6,912 nt of DNA from Novosphingobium sp. (GCA_027490345.1 JAIXYF010000247.1:1-6912); one strand, 5' to 3'. Positions 1 through 6,122 are shown, counted from the stretch's first letter. Numbers and translations are program-made. Notes: generated from the letters alone by a model not told the origin.

Positions 1-661
1 CGATCAGCGCGGAAACCGCCTCCGGTTTGCCGCTTTTCAGCGCGAAGAACAGCGGCGTGACGCCACCCGGCGTGGCGCGATTGATCGCGGCCCCGGCGGC
101 CAGCAGCGCCGCAATGCCATCCTGCCGCCCTGCCGCAGCCGCCCACATCAGCGGCGTCTGCCCCCGGATGTCGGCGCTTTCTACCGCCGCGCGGCGCCCC
201 AGCAGAGCGCCAAGTACGCCTGCATCGGCATGCCGCGCGCACATCGCCAGCGGGGTCACGCCTTCCGGATTCGCTTGATCGACCGGCGCGCCCGCCGCCA
301 GCAACGCGGCAATGATCGCACCGTGCCCGCGCTCGCAAGCCAGCAGCAGCGGGGTGGTGCCAAGTGCATCGGCGCGGTCGGCCCTGGCTCCGGCTTTGAG
401 CAGCAGATCGACCAGCGCCGGATCCTGCACCTCCACCGCGCGGGCCAGCGGTGTCTCGCCATATTCAAGCACGGCGTTGGCATCTGCGCCCTGCGCCAGC
501 GCAGCAGCCAGCCCAGCGGCCTCGTCGTCGGCAATCGCGCGGGCCAGCGCCTCGGCCCCATGCGCCAAAGCGGGGACCGGGGCCAGCGCCAGAAACAGGG
601 GCGCCAGAAACAGGGGCGCCAGAAACAGCGGGGCCACAATCAGGGAGGCAATTCTAGGCAC
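1..661 (-). CDS. Exported ankyrin-repeat protein, 3' end cut by window
   Basis: 220 residues are visible and the frame is still open at the window edge. The GTG start at 661 gives a signal peptide: Met-Pro-Arg, a hydrophobic core of repeated APLFL units (residues 10-24), then an ALA/HG cleavage site near residue 33. A GTG start at 637 would lose the N-terminal arginine, so 661 is preferred. After the signal come ankyrin repeats with the usual TPL, GADAN and LLxAGA signatures: a degenerate one (35-65), then about 67-98, 99-131, 133-165, 166-197, and one cut at the edge (199 onward). Ankyrin repeats bind proteins. An exported one suggests a periplasmic partner; Pseudomonas aeruginosa AnkB, linked to catalase KatB, is a known periplasmic example. 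The start overlaps the end of the DUF1552 gene by 8 bases, so translation is probably coupled and the likely partners are the two upstream products. The partner assignment is inference. Confidence 0.88.
   Translation of the reverse strand, partial: MPRIASLIVAPLFLAPLFLAPLFLALAPVPALAHGAEALARAIADDEAAGLAAALAQGADANAVLEYGETPLARAVEVQDPALVDLLLKAGARADRADALGTTPLLLACERGHGAIIAALLAAGAPVDQANPEGVTPLAMCARHADAGVLGALLGRRAAVESADIRGQTPLMWAAAAGRQDGIAALLAAGAAINRATPGGVTPLFFALKSGKPEAVSALI
586..630 (-). repeat. 15-base tandem repeat, three copies, in a signal-peptide core
   Basis: Three adjacent 15-base units lie at 586-600, 601-615 and 616-630, reading GCGCCAGAAACAGGG on the plus strand. The first two are identical and the third differs at one base (GCG for GGG at its end). 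The unit is a multiple of three, so it stays in frame and encodes a five-residue repeat (APLFL) that forms the hydrophobic core of the ankyrin protein's signal peptide. Confidence 0.95.
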
Positions 662-2030
662 CCGTCAGCCCCGCCAGCGGTGCAGTGCTGTCGCCAAACA
701 TGGTGGCAGGCACATCCAGCAGATTGAGGCCCGCCAGCATCAGGTTTGACATCGAGGTACCCTTGGTCACCTCCAGATGCCGCCCACCCTTCACTAGGCC
801 GCCCGCAACGATCACCGGCAGGTCCATGAAATCATGATCGTTGGAATCACCGAATGCGCTGCCCCGGATCACCAGTGTCGTGTCGAGCAGCGATCCTTCG
901 CCATCGCGCGTTTCCTTCAGCCGCTTCAGCTGATAGGCAAAAAATTCCATGTGATAGCGGTTGATCTTCGCAAGCTGCGCCATCTTTTCGGCGCTGCGGC
1001 CATGGTGGCTGAGCATGTGGTGCGAATCGGGCACCCCGATCTCGGGGTAGGTCCGGTTCGAAATCTCACGCCCCAGCATGAAGGTGGCCACTCGCGTGAG
1101 ATCGGCCTGCATCGCCAGAACCTGAAGATCGATCATCAGGCGCACATGCTCGGCAAAATCGGCCGGAATGCCCGCGGGCTGGGCAAAGCTGCCCGCCTCG
1201 GCAACCGGCTTGCTGGCGGCACGCTGGATGCGCTTCTCGATGCTGCGCGTGGAATCGAGGTATTCGTCCAGCTTGCGCTTGTCCTCGGCCCCTAGCCGCC
1301 CGGCAAGGCGCGCCGCATCCTCCCGCACGTAGTCCAGGATCGAGGTGCGCCGCCGCATCTCGGCCAGCCGGCTGGCGGGATCGAGCGCCTCGCCATCGCC
1401 GAACAGGCGTTCGAACACATCGCGCGGATTGGCCGAAACCGGCAACGGCACGGTCGGCGTCAGCCAGGAGATGCCGTTGGTATAGGCGCACGAATAATTG
1501 ATATCGCAGCTACCCAGCAGGCTGGCCTGATCGATGCCCAGTTCCAGACTGGGGATCGCCGTCGCGCCGCCTTGTCCTTTGGTCCCGAGATGCGCGGCAT
1601 AGACCTGATCCATCGAGACGCCGCAGCGAATGTCGGGCCCCTCGGTCTGCCGGGCATGCGCGCCGGTGAGGAAGGCGGGACATGAGCGGCCGTGTCCCGC
1701 AGGCCGGTCGCCCATAGCCGCGGCCTGCGGATGGCCAAGGCCGCTGACCACAAGCATATTGGCGCGAAACGGCTCCAGCGGAGCCAGAGTTGGCGGCAGC
1801 GTGGGCGGCAGCTCAGACGGCAGGGCATGGACCGCGCCCGTGGCGGCGGGGCGATAGGCGTCCATCGTCATGCCGTTGGGCGTATAGAACACCGAAAGCC
1901 GCTTGGGCCGGGCTGCAACATCGGCAGCGCGCGCCGCCGGGACCATCGCTTCCAGATACGGCAGAGCCAGCGCGGTGCCCAACCCGCGCAGTACGGTACG
2001 GCGGCTGAGCGCGGAGCGCTTCACGATCAT
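654..2030 (-). CDS. DUF1552 (HxxSHH) family protein with Tat signal
   Basis: 458 residues, a usual length for the family. The N-terminus carries a twin-arginine motif (SRRTVL, residues 9-14), a hydrophobic stretch (about 16-30) and an AARA/AD cleavage site near 35, so it is probably exported folded by Tat. Family landmarks follow in order: FYTPNGM (48-54), FLTGAH (120-125), SMDQ (139-142), the cysteine pair SCDINYSC (174-181), NPRDVFERLFG (201-211), a helical charged segment (about 220-270), the signature HMLSHH (338-343), and GSAFGDSNDHD near 390-400 followed by LPVIVAGG. Cys117 and Cys136 are further cysteines. The biochemical role is not established; resemblance to DUF1501/alkaline-phosphatase-like folds is only suggested. 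The ATG at 2030 has a GGAAGG site 7 bases upstream and overlaps the preceding stop as ATGA. The frame stays open to 2387, but that extension is arginine/cysteine-rich shadow sequence. It is always expected beside the DUF1592 gene. Confidence 0.93.
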   Translation of the reverse strand: MIVKRSALSRRTVLRGLGTALALPYLEAMVPAARAADVAARPKRLSVFYTPNGMTMDAYRPAATGAVHALPSELPPTLPPTLAPLEPFRANMLVVSGLGHPQAAAMGDRPAGHGRSCPAFLTGAHARQTEGPDIRCGVSMDQVYAAHLGTKGQGGATAIPSLELGIDQASLLGSCDINYSCAYTNGISWLTPTVPLPVSANPRDVFERLFGDGEALDPASRLAEMRRRTSILDYVREDAARLAGRLGAEDKRKLDEYLDSTRSIEKRIQRAASKPVAEAGSFAQPAGIPADFAEHVRLMIDLQVLAMQADLTRVATFMLGREISNRTYPEIGVPDSHHMLSHHGRSAEKMAQLAKINRYHMEFFAYQLKRLKETRDGEGSLLDTTLVIRGSAFGDSNDHDFMDLPVIVAGGLVKGGRHLEVTKGTSMSNLMLAGLNLLDVPATMFGDSTAPLAGLTGA

Positions 2031-4537
2031 CGGCTTACCTTCCCAGCGCGCATTGCAGACCTGGTGACGGCAAGCGCAACCTGTGTCGGCGCACCCGGCA
2101 CGCGGCGCATAGTGAAGGCCGGGCTCATCACGATGCCCCGGATGATCGTCTGCACGCGCCAACCGTCCTTGGCCGCCGCCCTCGAGATGGCGCGTATGGC
2201 CGGCATGTCCTGCGGGCCGATCCCGCGCCCAAGCGCATACGTCATCAGCCGCTCGGTAAAGGCGCGCGCGAACTCTTCCCGCCGATCGAGCAGGATCTGC
2301 TGCAACCCGGCAAAGCCCTTGAACGCGGTCCCGTCGGCCAGCACCGCACCTGCATCGATCAGTTGCCCGGCATCGCTCGCGCGCCACGCGCCCACGGCAT
2401 CGAAGTTTTCAAGCGCAAAGCCCAGCGGGTCCATCCGCTGGTGGCACGATGCGCAGGCCGGATTGGCGCGGTGCAGTTCGAGCTGTTCGCGCGCAGTCAG
2501 CTTCTTGCCGTCATGCTCGGCCTTGAGCGCGGGCACATCGGCGGGCGGCGGGGGCGGAGGTGAGGCAAGCATCTTGTCGAGGATCCACTTGCCCCGCTTC
2601 ACCACCGAGGTGCGGTTGCCATACGACGTAACCGTCAGGATGCTGGCTTGCCCCAGCAGCCCGCCGCGCGGCATGTCTGGCGCCAGCGCAACCTTGCGCA
2701 AAGCGGGCCCGCGCACGCCGCTGATCCCGTAATGGCGCGCCAGCCGCTCGTTGAGGAACGTGTAATCGGCGCGGATGAAGTCTGTAACCGAGCGGTTGGC
2801 GCGCAGCACGTGGGCGAAGAACATCTGCGTCTCTGCCGCCATCGCGGCGCGCAGCGGCACGTCGAACTGCGGATATTCCGTGATGTCGGGGCGCTGCTGC
2901 TCAAGATTGCGCAAAAACAGCCATTGTCCTGCGAAGTTGTCCGTCAGCGCCTGCGCGCGCCGATCGGCCAGCATCCGCGCGATTTCGGCATCCAGCACGG
3001 CGGGCTGGCGCAATTTGCCCTGCCCGGCCAGCATGAGCAGCCGCGCGTCCGGGATCGAGCTCCACAGGAACAGCGACAAACGCGTCGCCAGATCGCGGTC
3101 CGCCAAGGCATAAGCGCGCGCGGATACCCCGGCAGGCGGCGGCGTTTCCACCGCGAACAGAAAGCGCGGGGAAACCAACAGCGCCTCGATCCCCGCGGCA
3201 ATCCCGCTCTCGAACCCGCCCGCCGCGCCTTCGCTGGCCTGAATCGTCAGGATCGGTGCGAGATCGGCATCGCTCACCGGCCCGCGCCAGGCGCGCCGGG
3301 CAAGCCCGCCCAGAATGCGCTTGGCACAGGGCGCTTCGTCCGCCGCACGCTTCGGCTGGCACACGAACAGCGCGCGGCGGCTGGCCAGATCCGCATTGCC
3401 GCCCGGCTCGAACGGCCCTGCCACATCAAGCTGCAAAACATCGCGCGGGAAATTGGCCTGCGAATAGCGCTGATGCACCCGGAACGAAGGCACCGTCAGC
3501 GTTCCCGCGCGGGCGCCATCCACCCACACGTCAAGCGGCAGATCAACGGGCTTGTCGAGCGGAAGCGGCACATAATCGGTAGTGTTGCGCACCACTTGTA
3601 CCTGCTCGTCCGGCCAGGTCTGCCGCCGGAACGAGACGGCCAGCCGGTGCACGCCGGCCTTCATCGGCACGCGCAGCACATAGCGGTCCTCGGCCAGCCG
3701 GTCGCTTTCATTGTTGGTGTTGGCATTGAGCCAGACCGCAACGTCATACGCGCCGTCCCACCGCGCGACATAGCGCACCGCGATCCCCCCGCGAGAGGCC
3801 AGCGGCAGATCCGGCCCGGCGCGCTCGTTGAACGCGGGTATGCCCGTGTTCATCACCGAACCGTCCTTGGCGACCTGCCATGTCGTCACGAAATCGCGTT
3901 TGGGCACCAGCCCCGCCGCAAGGCGCGAGGCCTTGCCCGCCACGGCAACATAGCGCTCCATCAGCGTGGGCGAGACGCTGAGCACATCGGCAATGTTGTC
4001 GAAACCGAAGCCGGAATTGTCGGGCGGCAGCATGGCCGCGAAATCGCCTTCCACGCCCAGCAGATCGCGCACGGCATTGGCATATTCGCGCGCATTCAGC
4101 CGCCGCACCGGCGCGGCGCCAGGATCGGGATTGGCCATCACATAGCGCGCGCGGCCTTCATCCACCCAGTTGACGAAATCGGCGCGAAGTGCCGGATCGG
4201 GCTGCTTTTTCGAATGCGGCGGCATCTCGCCCGCCGCCACGCGCCGCAGGATCTTCTCCCAGGCTTCGGCATGGCGGCCCGCCGCAATGTCGCTGGCCTT
4301 GAGGTCTGCCACAGAGAGCCCGGCCACATGGTCATCATCGTTGTGGCAGCGCGAACAGTAATCATCGAGAAGCGGCTCAATAAGCGCCGCGCGTCGTTCG
4401 TCCAGCGAAGGGGCTTCGGTAGGCGTCGGTCCTGAACCGGGGGCCGAAACAGGAACGGGAACCGGATCGACAGCGGCATAGAGGCACGAGCCCGATACCA
4501 GCGCGCTGAGCGCTAGGAGCCCGCGTCCGAAGGACAT
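2027..4537 (-). CDS. Planctomycete-type cytochrome, DUF1592/DUF1588 family, two haem c motifs
   Basis: 836 residues from the ATG at 4537. The N-terminus is a likely Sec signal (MSFGRG, a hydrophobic run, cleavage near residue 21) followed by a Pro/Ser linker. Domains in order: a PSCyt1-like haem domain with CSRCH (61-65) and GEMPP (Met105, possible axial ligand); a DUF1587-like segment with RLNAREYANAVRDLLG (146-161); a beta-rich region (about 245-370) with WDGAYDVAVWLNA and DVWVDG, resembling a carbohydrate-binding beta-sandwich; DUF1595 with the paired cysteines C393 and C404 and LARRAWRGP; DUF1592 (about 475-605); DUF1588 with a six-proline run and CASCH (695-699) plus RMDPLGFALENFD; and DUF1585 (about 735-810). 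It should be a periplasmic dihaem c-type protein. The substrate and redox partner are unknown. It is the first gene of the cassette. An in-frame GTG at 4546 or TTG at 4597 could start earlier, but would add a long charged N-region. Confidence 0.93.
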   Translation of the reverse strand: MSFGRGLLALSALVSGSCLYAAVDPVPVPVSAPGSGPTPTEAPSLDERRAALIEPLLDDYCSRCHNDDDHVAGLSVADLKASDIAAGRHAEAWEKILRRVAAGEMPPHSKKQPDPALRADFVNWVDEGRARYVMANPDPGAAPVRRLNAREYANAVRDLLGVEGDFAAMLPPDNSGFGFDNIADVLSVSPTLMERYVAVAGKASRLAAGLVPKRDFVTTWQVAKDGSVMNTGIPAFNERAGPDLPLASRGGIAVRYVARWDGAYDVAVWLNANTNNESDRLAEDRYVLRVPMKAGVHRLAVSFRRQTWPDEQVQVVRNTTDYVPLPLDKPVDLPLDVWVDGARAGTLTVPSFRVHQRYSQANFPRDVLQLDVAGPFEPGGNADLASRRALFVCQPKRAADEAPCAKRILGGLARRAWRGPVSDADLAPILTIQASEGAAGGFESGIAAGIEALLVSPRFLFAVETPPPAGVSARAYALADRDLATRLSLFLWSSIPDARLLMLAGQGKLRQPAVLDAEIARMLADRRAQALTDNFAGQWLFLRNLEQQRPDITEYPQFDVPLRAAMAAETQMFFAHVLRANRSVTDFIRADYTFLNERLARHYGISGVRGPALRKVALAPDMPRGGLLGQASILTVTSYGNRTSVVKRGKWILDKMLASPPPPPPADVPALKAEHDGKKLTAREQLELHRANPACASCHQRMDPLGFALENFDAVGAWRASDAGQLIDAGAVLADGTAFKGFAGLQQILLDRREEFARAFTERLMTYALGRGIGPQDMPAIRAISRAAAKDGWRVQTIIRGIVMSPAFTMRRVPGAPTQVALAVTRSAMRAGKVSR

Positions 4538-4812
4538 CCGCCGCACCGCTTCGATCAAATGCCCGACCTCCAGACGCCCTGCCCCCCGCGCATGCAACTT
4601 TGCTCAATACACCACCGCAACAACAAGACCACAGCCGTATCTGCCGCACTGCAACACGTCCATTGCCATAAACCGGACGGGGAGGAGCGAATTTGCGCGC
4701 AGGCTTTGGCACAATCAGCCCGCGCCCGCTTCACGCAAACCATTTTCCTACATGGCTTTTTGCCGCTATCTGGCCGCGCGTCCCTGCTCCCTTTTTCGAA
4801 GGACGCTGCTTC
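4538..4812. other. Divergent intergenic region
   Basis: About 275 bases separate the starts of the minus-strand cassette and the plus-strand holin-like gene, so promoters for both should lie here. I could not find a convincing -35/-10 pair, a sigma-54 site or a clear operator on either strand. The only striking element is a GGAGGAG sequence at 4681-4687, placed 7 bases (from GGAGG) before an in-frame TTG at 4693. Confidence 0.6.
4798..4803 (+). promoter_or_regulatory. Ribosome binding site of the holin-like gene
   Basis: GAAGGA lies 9 bases before the ATG at 4813. It supports that ATG as a start even though the frame is open back to a TTG at 4693. Confidence 0.6.
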
Positions 4813-5073
4813 ATGACCATCCGGCCTGCCGCCAGCCGCTATACCGCGCTCGCCCGTCCGACGTTCCTCTATGTGATGTATGCGATGATTCTCTGGGCCA
4901 TCCCGCTCGGCGTGATTGGCGCCGTGCGCCCTTCGGCCGCCCGCGCGATGACCGAGGCGATGACCGCCTATCTGACCGGCCTGCCCGAACCGCTCTATGC
5001 GCTGTTTGGTGCTTCCTATCTTGGCTACACGGCGGCGCGGCAATGGGGCAAGGCGCGGGGCACAGATCGCTGA
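4813..5073 (+). CDS. Small holin-like membrane protein (3TM GTA-holin type)
   Basis: 86 residues. A basic N-terminus with a RPTFLYVMY motif (15-23) leads into a first transmembrane helix (about 17-38). A short loop with MTEAMTAYL (46-54) follows, then PEPLYALFGASYLGYTAARQWGK (58-80), where a second, shorter membrane segment (about 58-75) runs into a basic tail. This pattern, especially the PEPL...LFG..YLGY.AAR end, resembles the holin family tied to gene transfer agents and prophages; I recall this from family sequences and have not searched. No endolysin, terminase or capsid gene adjoins it, so it may be a domesticated or simply non-viral membrane protein. The ATG at 4813 has a good ribosome site. 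A TTG at 4693 would add 40 residues including a partly hydrophobic stretch. Function as a holin is moderately likely at best. Confidence 0.7.
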   Translation: MTIRPAASRYTALARPTFLYVMYAMILWAIPLGVIGAVRPSAARAMTEAMTAYLTGLPEPLYALFGASYLGYTAARQWGKARGTDR

Positions 5074-5140
5074 GCGGACCTGTGCCGCCAATTTCGGGGC
5101 CCTGCCTTCCGGCCCATCTGCTGGTGCGATGTCTGGTTAG

Positions 5141-5163
5141 TATCGGGTAAGGTTTACCTGATA
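5141..5163. promoter_or_regulatory. 23-base near-perfect palindrome upstream of the lipoprotein gene
   Basis: Arms TATCGGGTAA (5141-5150) and TTACCTGATA (5154-5163) flank a 3-base centre GGT. Nine of ten positions are complementary; the tenth would be a G-U pair in RNA. It ends 14 bases before the ATG at 5178. Size and symmetry suit a dimeric repressor operator. As RNA it would be a 10-pair hairpin, but no T-tract follows, so a terminator is unlikely. A weaker outer pair TGGTT (5134-5138) and AACCA (5171-5175) encloses it. Confidence 0.55.
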
Positions 5164-5177
5164 TGGATTGAACCACC

Positions 5178-5525
5178 ATGGAATCACACTCTCTTCTTTC
5201 AGCCGCCACCCGCCTTGCTCCGGTGCGCCGCTTCGTGCTGGCCGGAGCCGCCATCGGCAGCGCGCTGCTGCTTTCGGGTTGCGACACGGACCGCGTGGTC
5301 GCGCTGGAGGAGCGGGTGAAAGCCGTGGAGGCCAAGGCCGATTCTGCCGAAAAGCGCGCCAAGGCCGCCGAATCGCTGGCCGTATCCAACCAGCCGCAAG
5401 CAATCTCGCAGCCCGAACCGGTGCCGCAGGTCGACGAAAACCCAGATGGCGACAACCCCGAGCCTTCGGTCGACGAAGGCGAACCCGGCGCGCCGCCGCC
5501 GATGGCAGACAACGGGAAGGGTTGA
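5178..5525 (+). CDS. Small coiled-coil lipoprotein, function unknown
   Basis: 115 residues. The signal peptide has a basic n-region (VRRF, 16-19), a hydrophobic core (20-32) and a lipobox LLSGC with the lipidated cysteine at residue 35. The mature part starts DTDR, followed by an alpha-helical heptad-rich stretch (about 40-68: VALEERVKAVEAKADSAEKR) that should form a coiled coil, then a flexible Pro/Glu/Asp-rich tail (71-115). Asp follows the cysteine; in E. coli this retains lipoproteins in the inner membrane, though the rule is less certain in alphaproteobacteria. The coiled coil recalls Lpp-like or spanin-like proteins, but I do not recognise a named family. The ribosome site is weak (TGGAT about 10 bases upstream) and a palindrome lies just before it, suggesting regulated expression. 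It is 104 bases after the holin-like gene and 114 before aroQ. Confidence 0.82.
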   Translation: MESHSLLSAATRLAPVRRFVLAGAAIGSALLLSGCDTDRVVALEERVKAVEAKADSAEKRAKAAESLAVSNQPQAISQPEPVPQVDENPDGDNPEPSVDEGEPGAPPPMADNGKG

Positions 5526-5526
5526 T

Positions 5527-5607
5527 CGGCGGGCCTGTTCCGCCGGCCCTGATCTTAGGCCCGAACCGCAGACTTGCGCCGTGAGGCCCACGCTTTATCA
5601 GGGCCGG
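5527..5607 (+). promoter_or_regulatory. Two mutually exclusive stems in the aroQ leader region
   Basis: Stem A pairs CGGCGG (5527-5532) with CCGCCG (5540-5545) around a 7-base loop. Stem B pairs CCGGCCCTGAT (5543-5553) with ATCAGGGCCGG (5597-5607), a perfect 11-base inverted repeat around 43 bases. The two stems share bases 5543-5545, so they compete. Stem A starts right after the lipoprotein stop and lacks a T-tract. A possible promoter (TTGCGC at 5574, TATCAG at 5596, 16-base spacing) would place stem B partly over the -10 box; this is weak. Confidence 0.4.
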
Positions 5608-5639
5608 GCGCAGAGCCACCATTCCATGCGGAGCCCGCC

Positions 5640-6074
5640 ATGCCCGAGACCATCTTCGTCCTCAACGGACCCAACCTCAATCTGCTCGGCACGCGTGAGC
5701 CGGAGATATACGGCTCGGCCACGCTGGACGATATTGCCGGGATGCTGGAAGATCGCGCGCGCGAACTTGGCCTCGAAATCGATCTGCGCCAGTCCAATCA
5801 TGAAGGCCATCTCGTTGATTGGCTGCAGGAAGCGCAGGCCACGGGTGCCAAGGCAGTGCTGCTCAATGCCGGGGCCTTTACCCACACCAGCATCGCCCTG
5901 CACGATGCGATCAAGGCGATCCGCACGCCGGTGATCGAAGTGCACCTTTCCAACCCGCACACGCGCGAGGCGTTTCGCCACAAGTCCTATGTCGGCATGG
6001 CCGCCAAGGCGACCATCGCGGGGTTTGGTCCGCTCAGCTATCTGCTTGCCCTTGAGGGCGCGCACCAGCTCTGA
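5640..6074 (+). CDS. aroQ: Type II 3-dehydroquinate dehydratase
   Basis: 144 residues, the normal length. It converts 3-dehydroquinate to 3-dehydroshikimate, the third step of the shikimate pathway, as a cytoplasmic dodecamer. The full set of family motifs is present: LNGPNLNLLGTREPEIYG (8-25) with the active-site-lid Arg19 and catalytic Tyr24; QSNHEG (51-56); LNAGAFTHTS (75-84) with substrate-binding Asn76; EVHLSNPHTRE (100-110) with Glu100 and the catalytic His102; Arg113; and GFGPLSYLLALEG near the end. The ATG at 5640 has GGAG 6 bases upstream, and its MPETIFVLNGPN start fits the family. A start at 5574 would add 22 residues without homology to known AroQ ends. It lies upstream of accBC, a neighbourhood common in proteobacteria, but a terminator follows it directly. 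Confidence 0.97.
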   Translation: MPETIFVLNGPNLNLLGTREPEIYGSATLDDIAGMLEDRARELGLEIDLRQSNHEGHLVDWLQEAQATGAKAVLLNAGAFTHTSIALHDAIKAIRTPVIEVHLSNPHTREAFRHKSYVGMAAKATIAGFGPLSYLLALEGAHQL

Positions 6075-6075
6075 T

Positions 6076-6095
6076 CGCCGCGCACGCGGCGTTTT
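6076..6095 (+). terminator. Intrinsic terminator after aroQ
   Basis: A 6-pair all-GC stem, CGCCGC (6076-6081) and GCGGCG (6086-6091), has a 4-base loop and is followed immediately by TTTT. It begins one base after the aroQ stop codon. Confidence 0.7.
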
Positions 6096-6102
6096 CCACG
6101 TC

Positions 6103-6122
6103 CCGCCTTGCGGTTTTTCTTG
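6103..6122 (+). terminator. Second, weaker terminator-like hairpin
   Basis: A short stem, CCGC (6103-6106) and GCGG (6110-6113), has a 3-base loop and is followed by TTTTTCTT. It sits 7 bases beyond the first terminator and could act as a back-up. The stem is only four pairs, so it may be chance. Confidence 0.4.

Noticed and set aside
230..727. Plus-strand frames of 127-165 residues opposite the ankyrin gene
   Set aside because: Their Gln/Arg- or Ala/Ser-rich sequence mirrors the ankyrin repeat and the 15-base tandem repeat; they have no independent support.
2031..2387. 119-residue N-terminal extension of the DUF1552 protein
   Set aside because: The extension is Cys/Arg-rich shadow of the upstream gene; the ATG at 2030 has a strong ribosome site and starts the Tat signal.
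2543..2560. Run of six prolines before the second haem motif
   Set aside because: A proline-rich turn here is, as I recall, common in the DUF1588 region, so it is a family trait and not an oddity.
2648..4435. 595-residue open frame on the plus strand, opposite the cytochrome-family gene
   Set aside because: Its protein is His/Arg/Gln-rich with no domains and lies fully antisense to a clear family member; long shadow frames are expected at this G+C.
4478..4537. Lipobox in the cytochrome-family signal peptide (SGSC, Cys18)
   Set aside because: The -3 position is serine rather than a typical aliphatic residue, and an alternative signal-peptidase I site lies just beyond, so I do not call it a lipoprotein.
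4538..4597. TTG start at 4597 for the cytochrome-family gene
   Set aside because: It adds 20 charged residues before the signal peptide; the ATG at 4537 gives a normal signal.
5574..5639. Upstream start for aroQ adding 22 residues
   Set aside because: The added residues do not resemble AroQ, and the ATG at 5640 has a good ribosome site and the conserved N-terminus.
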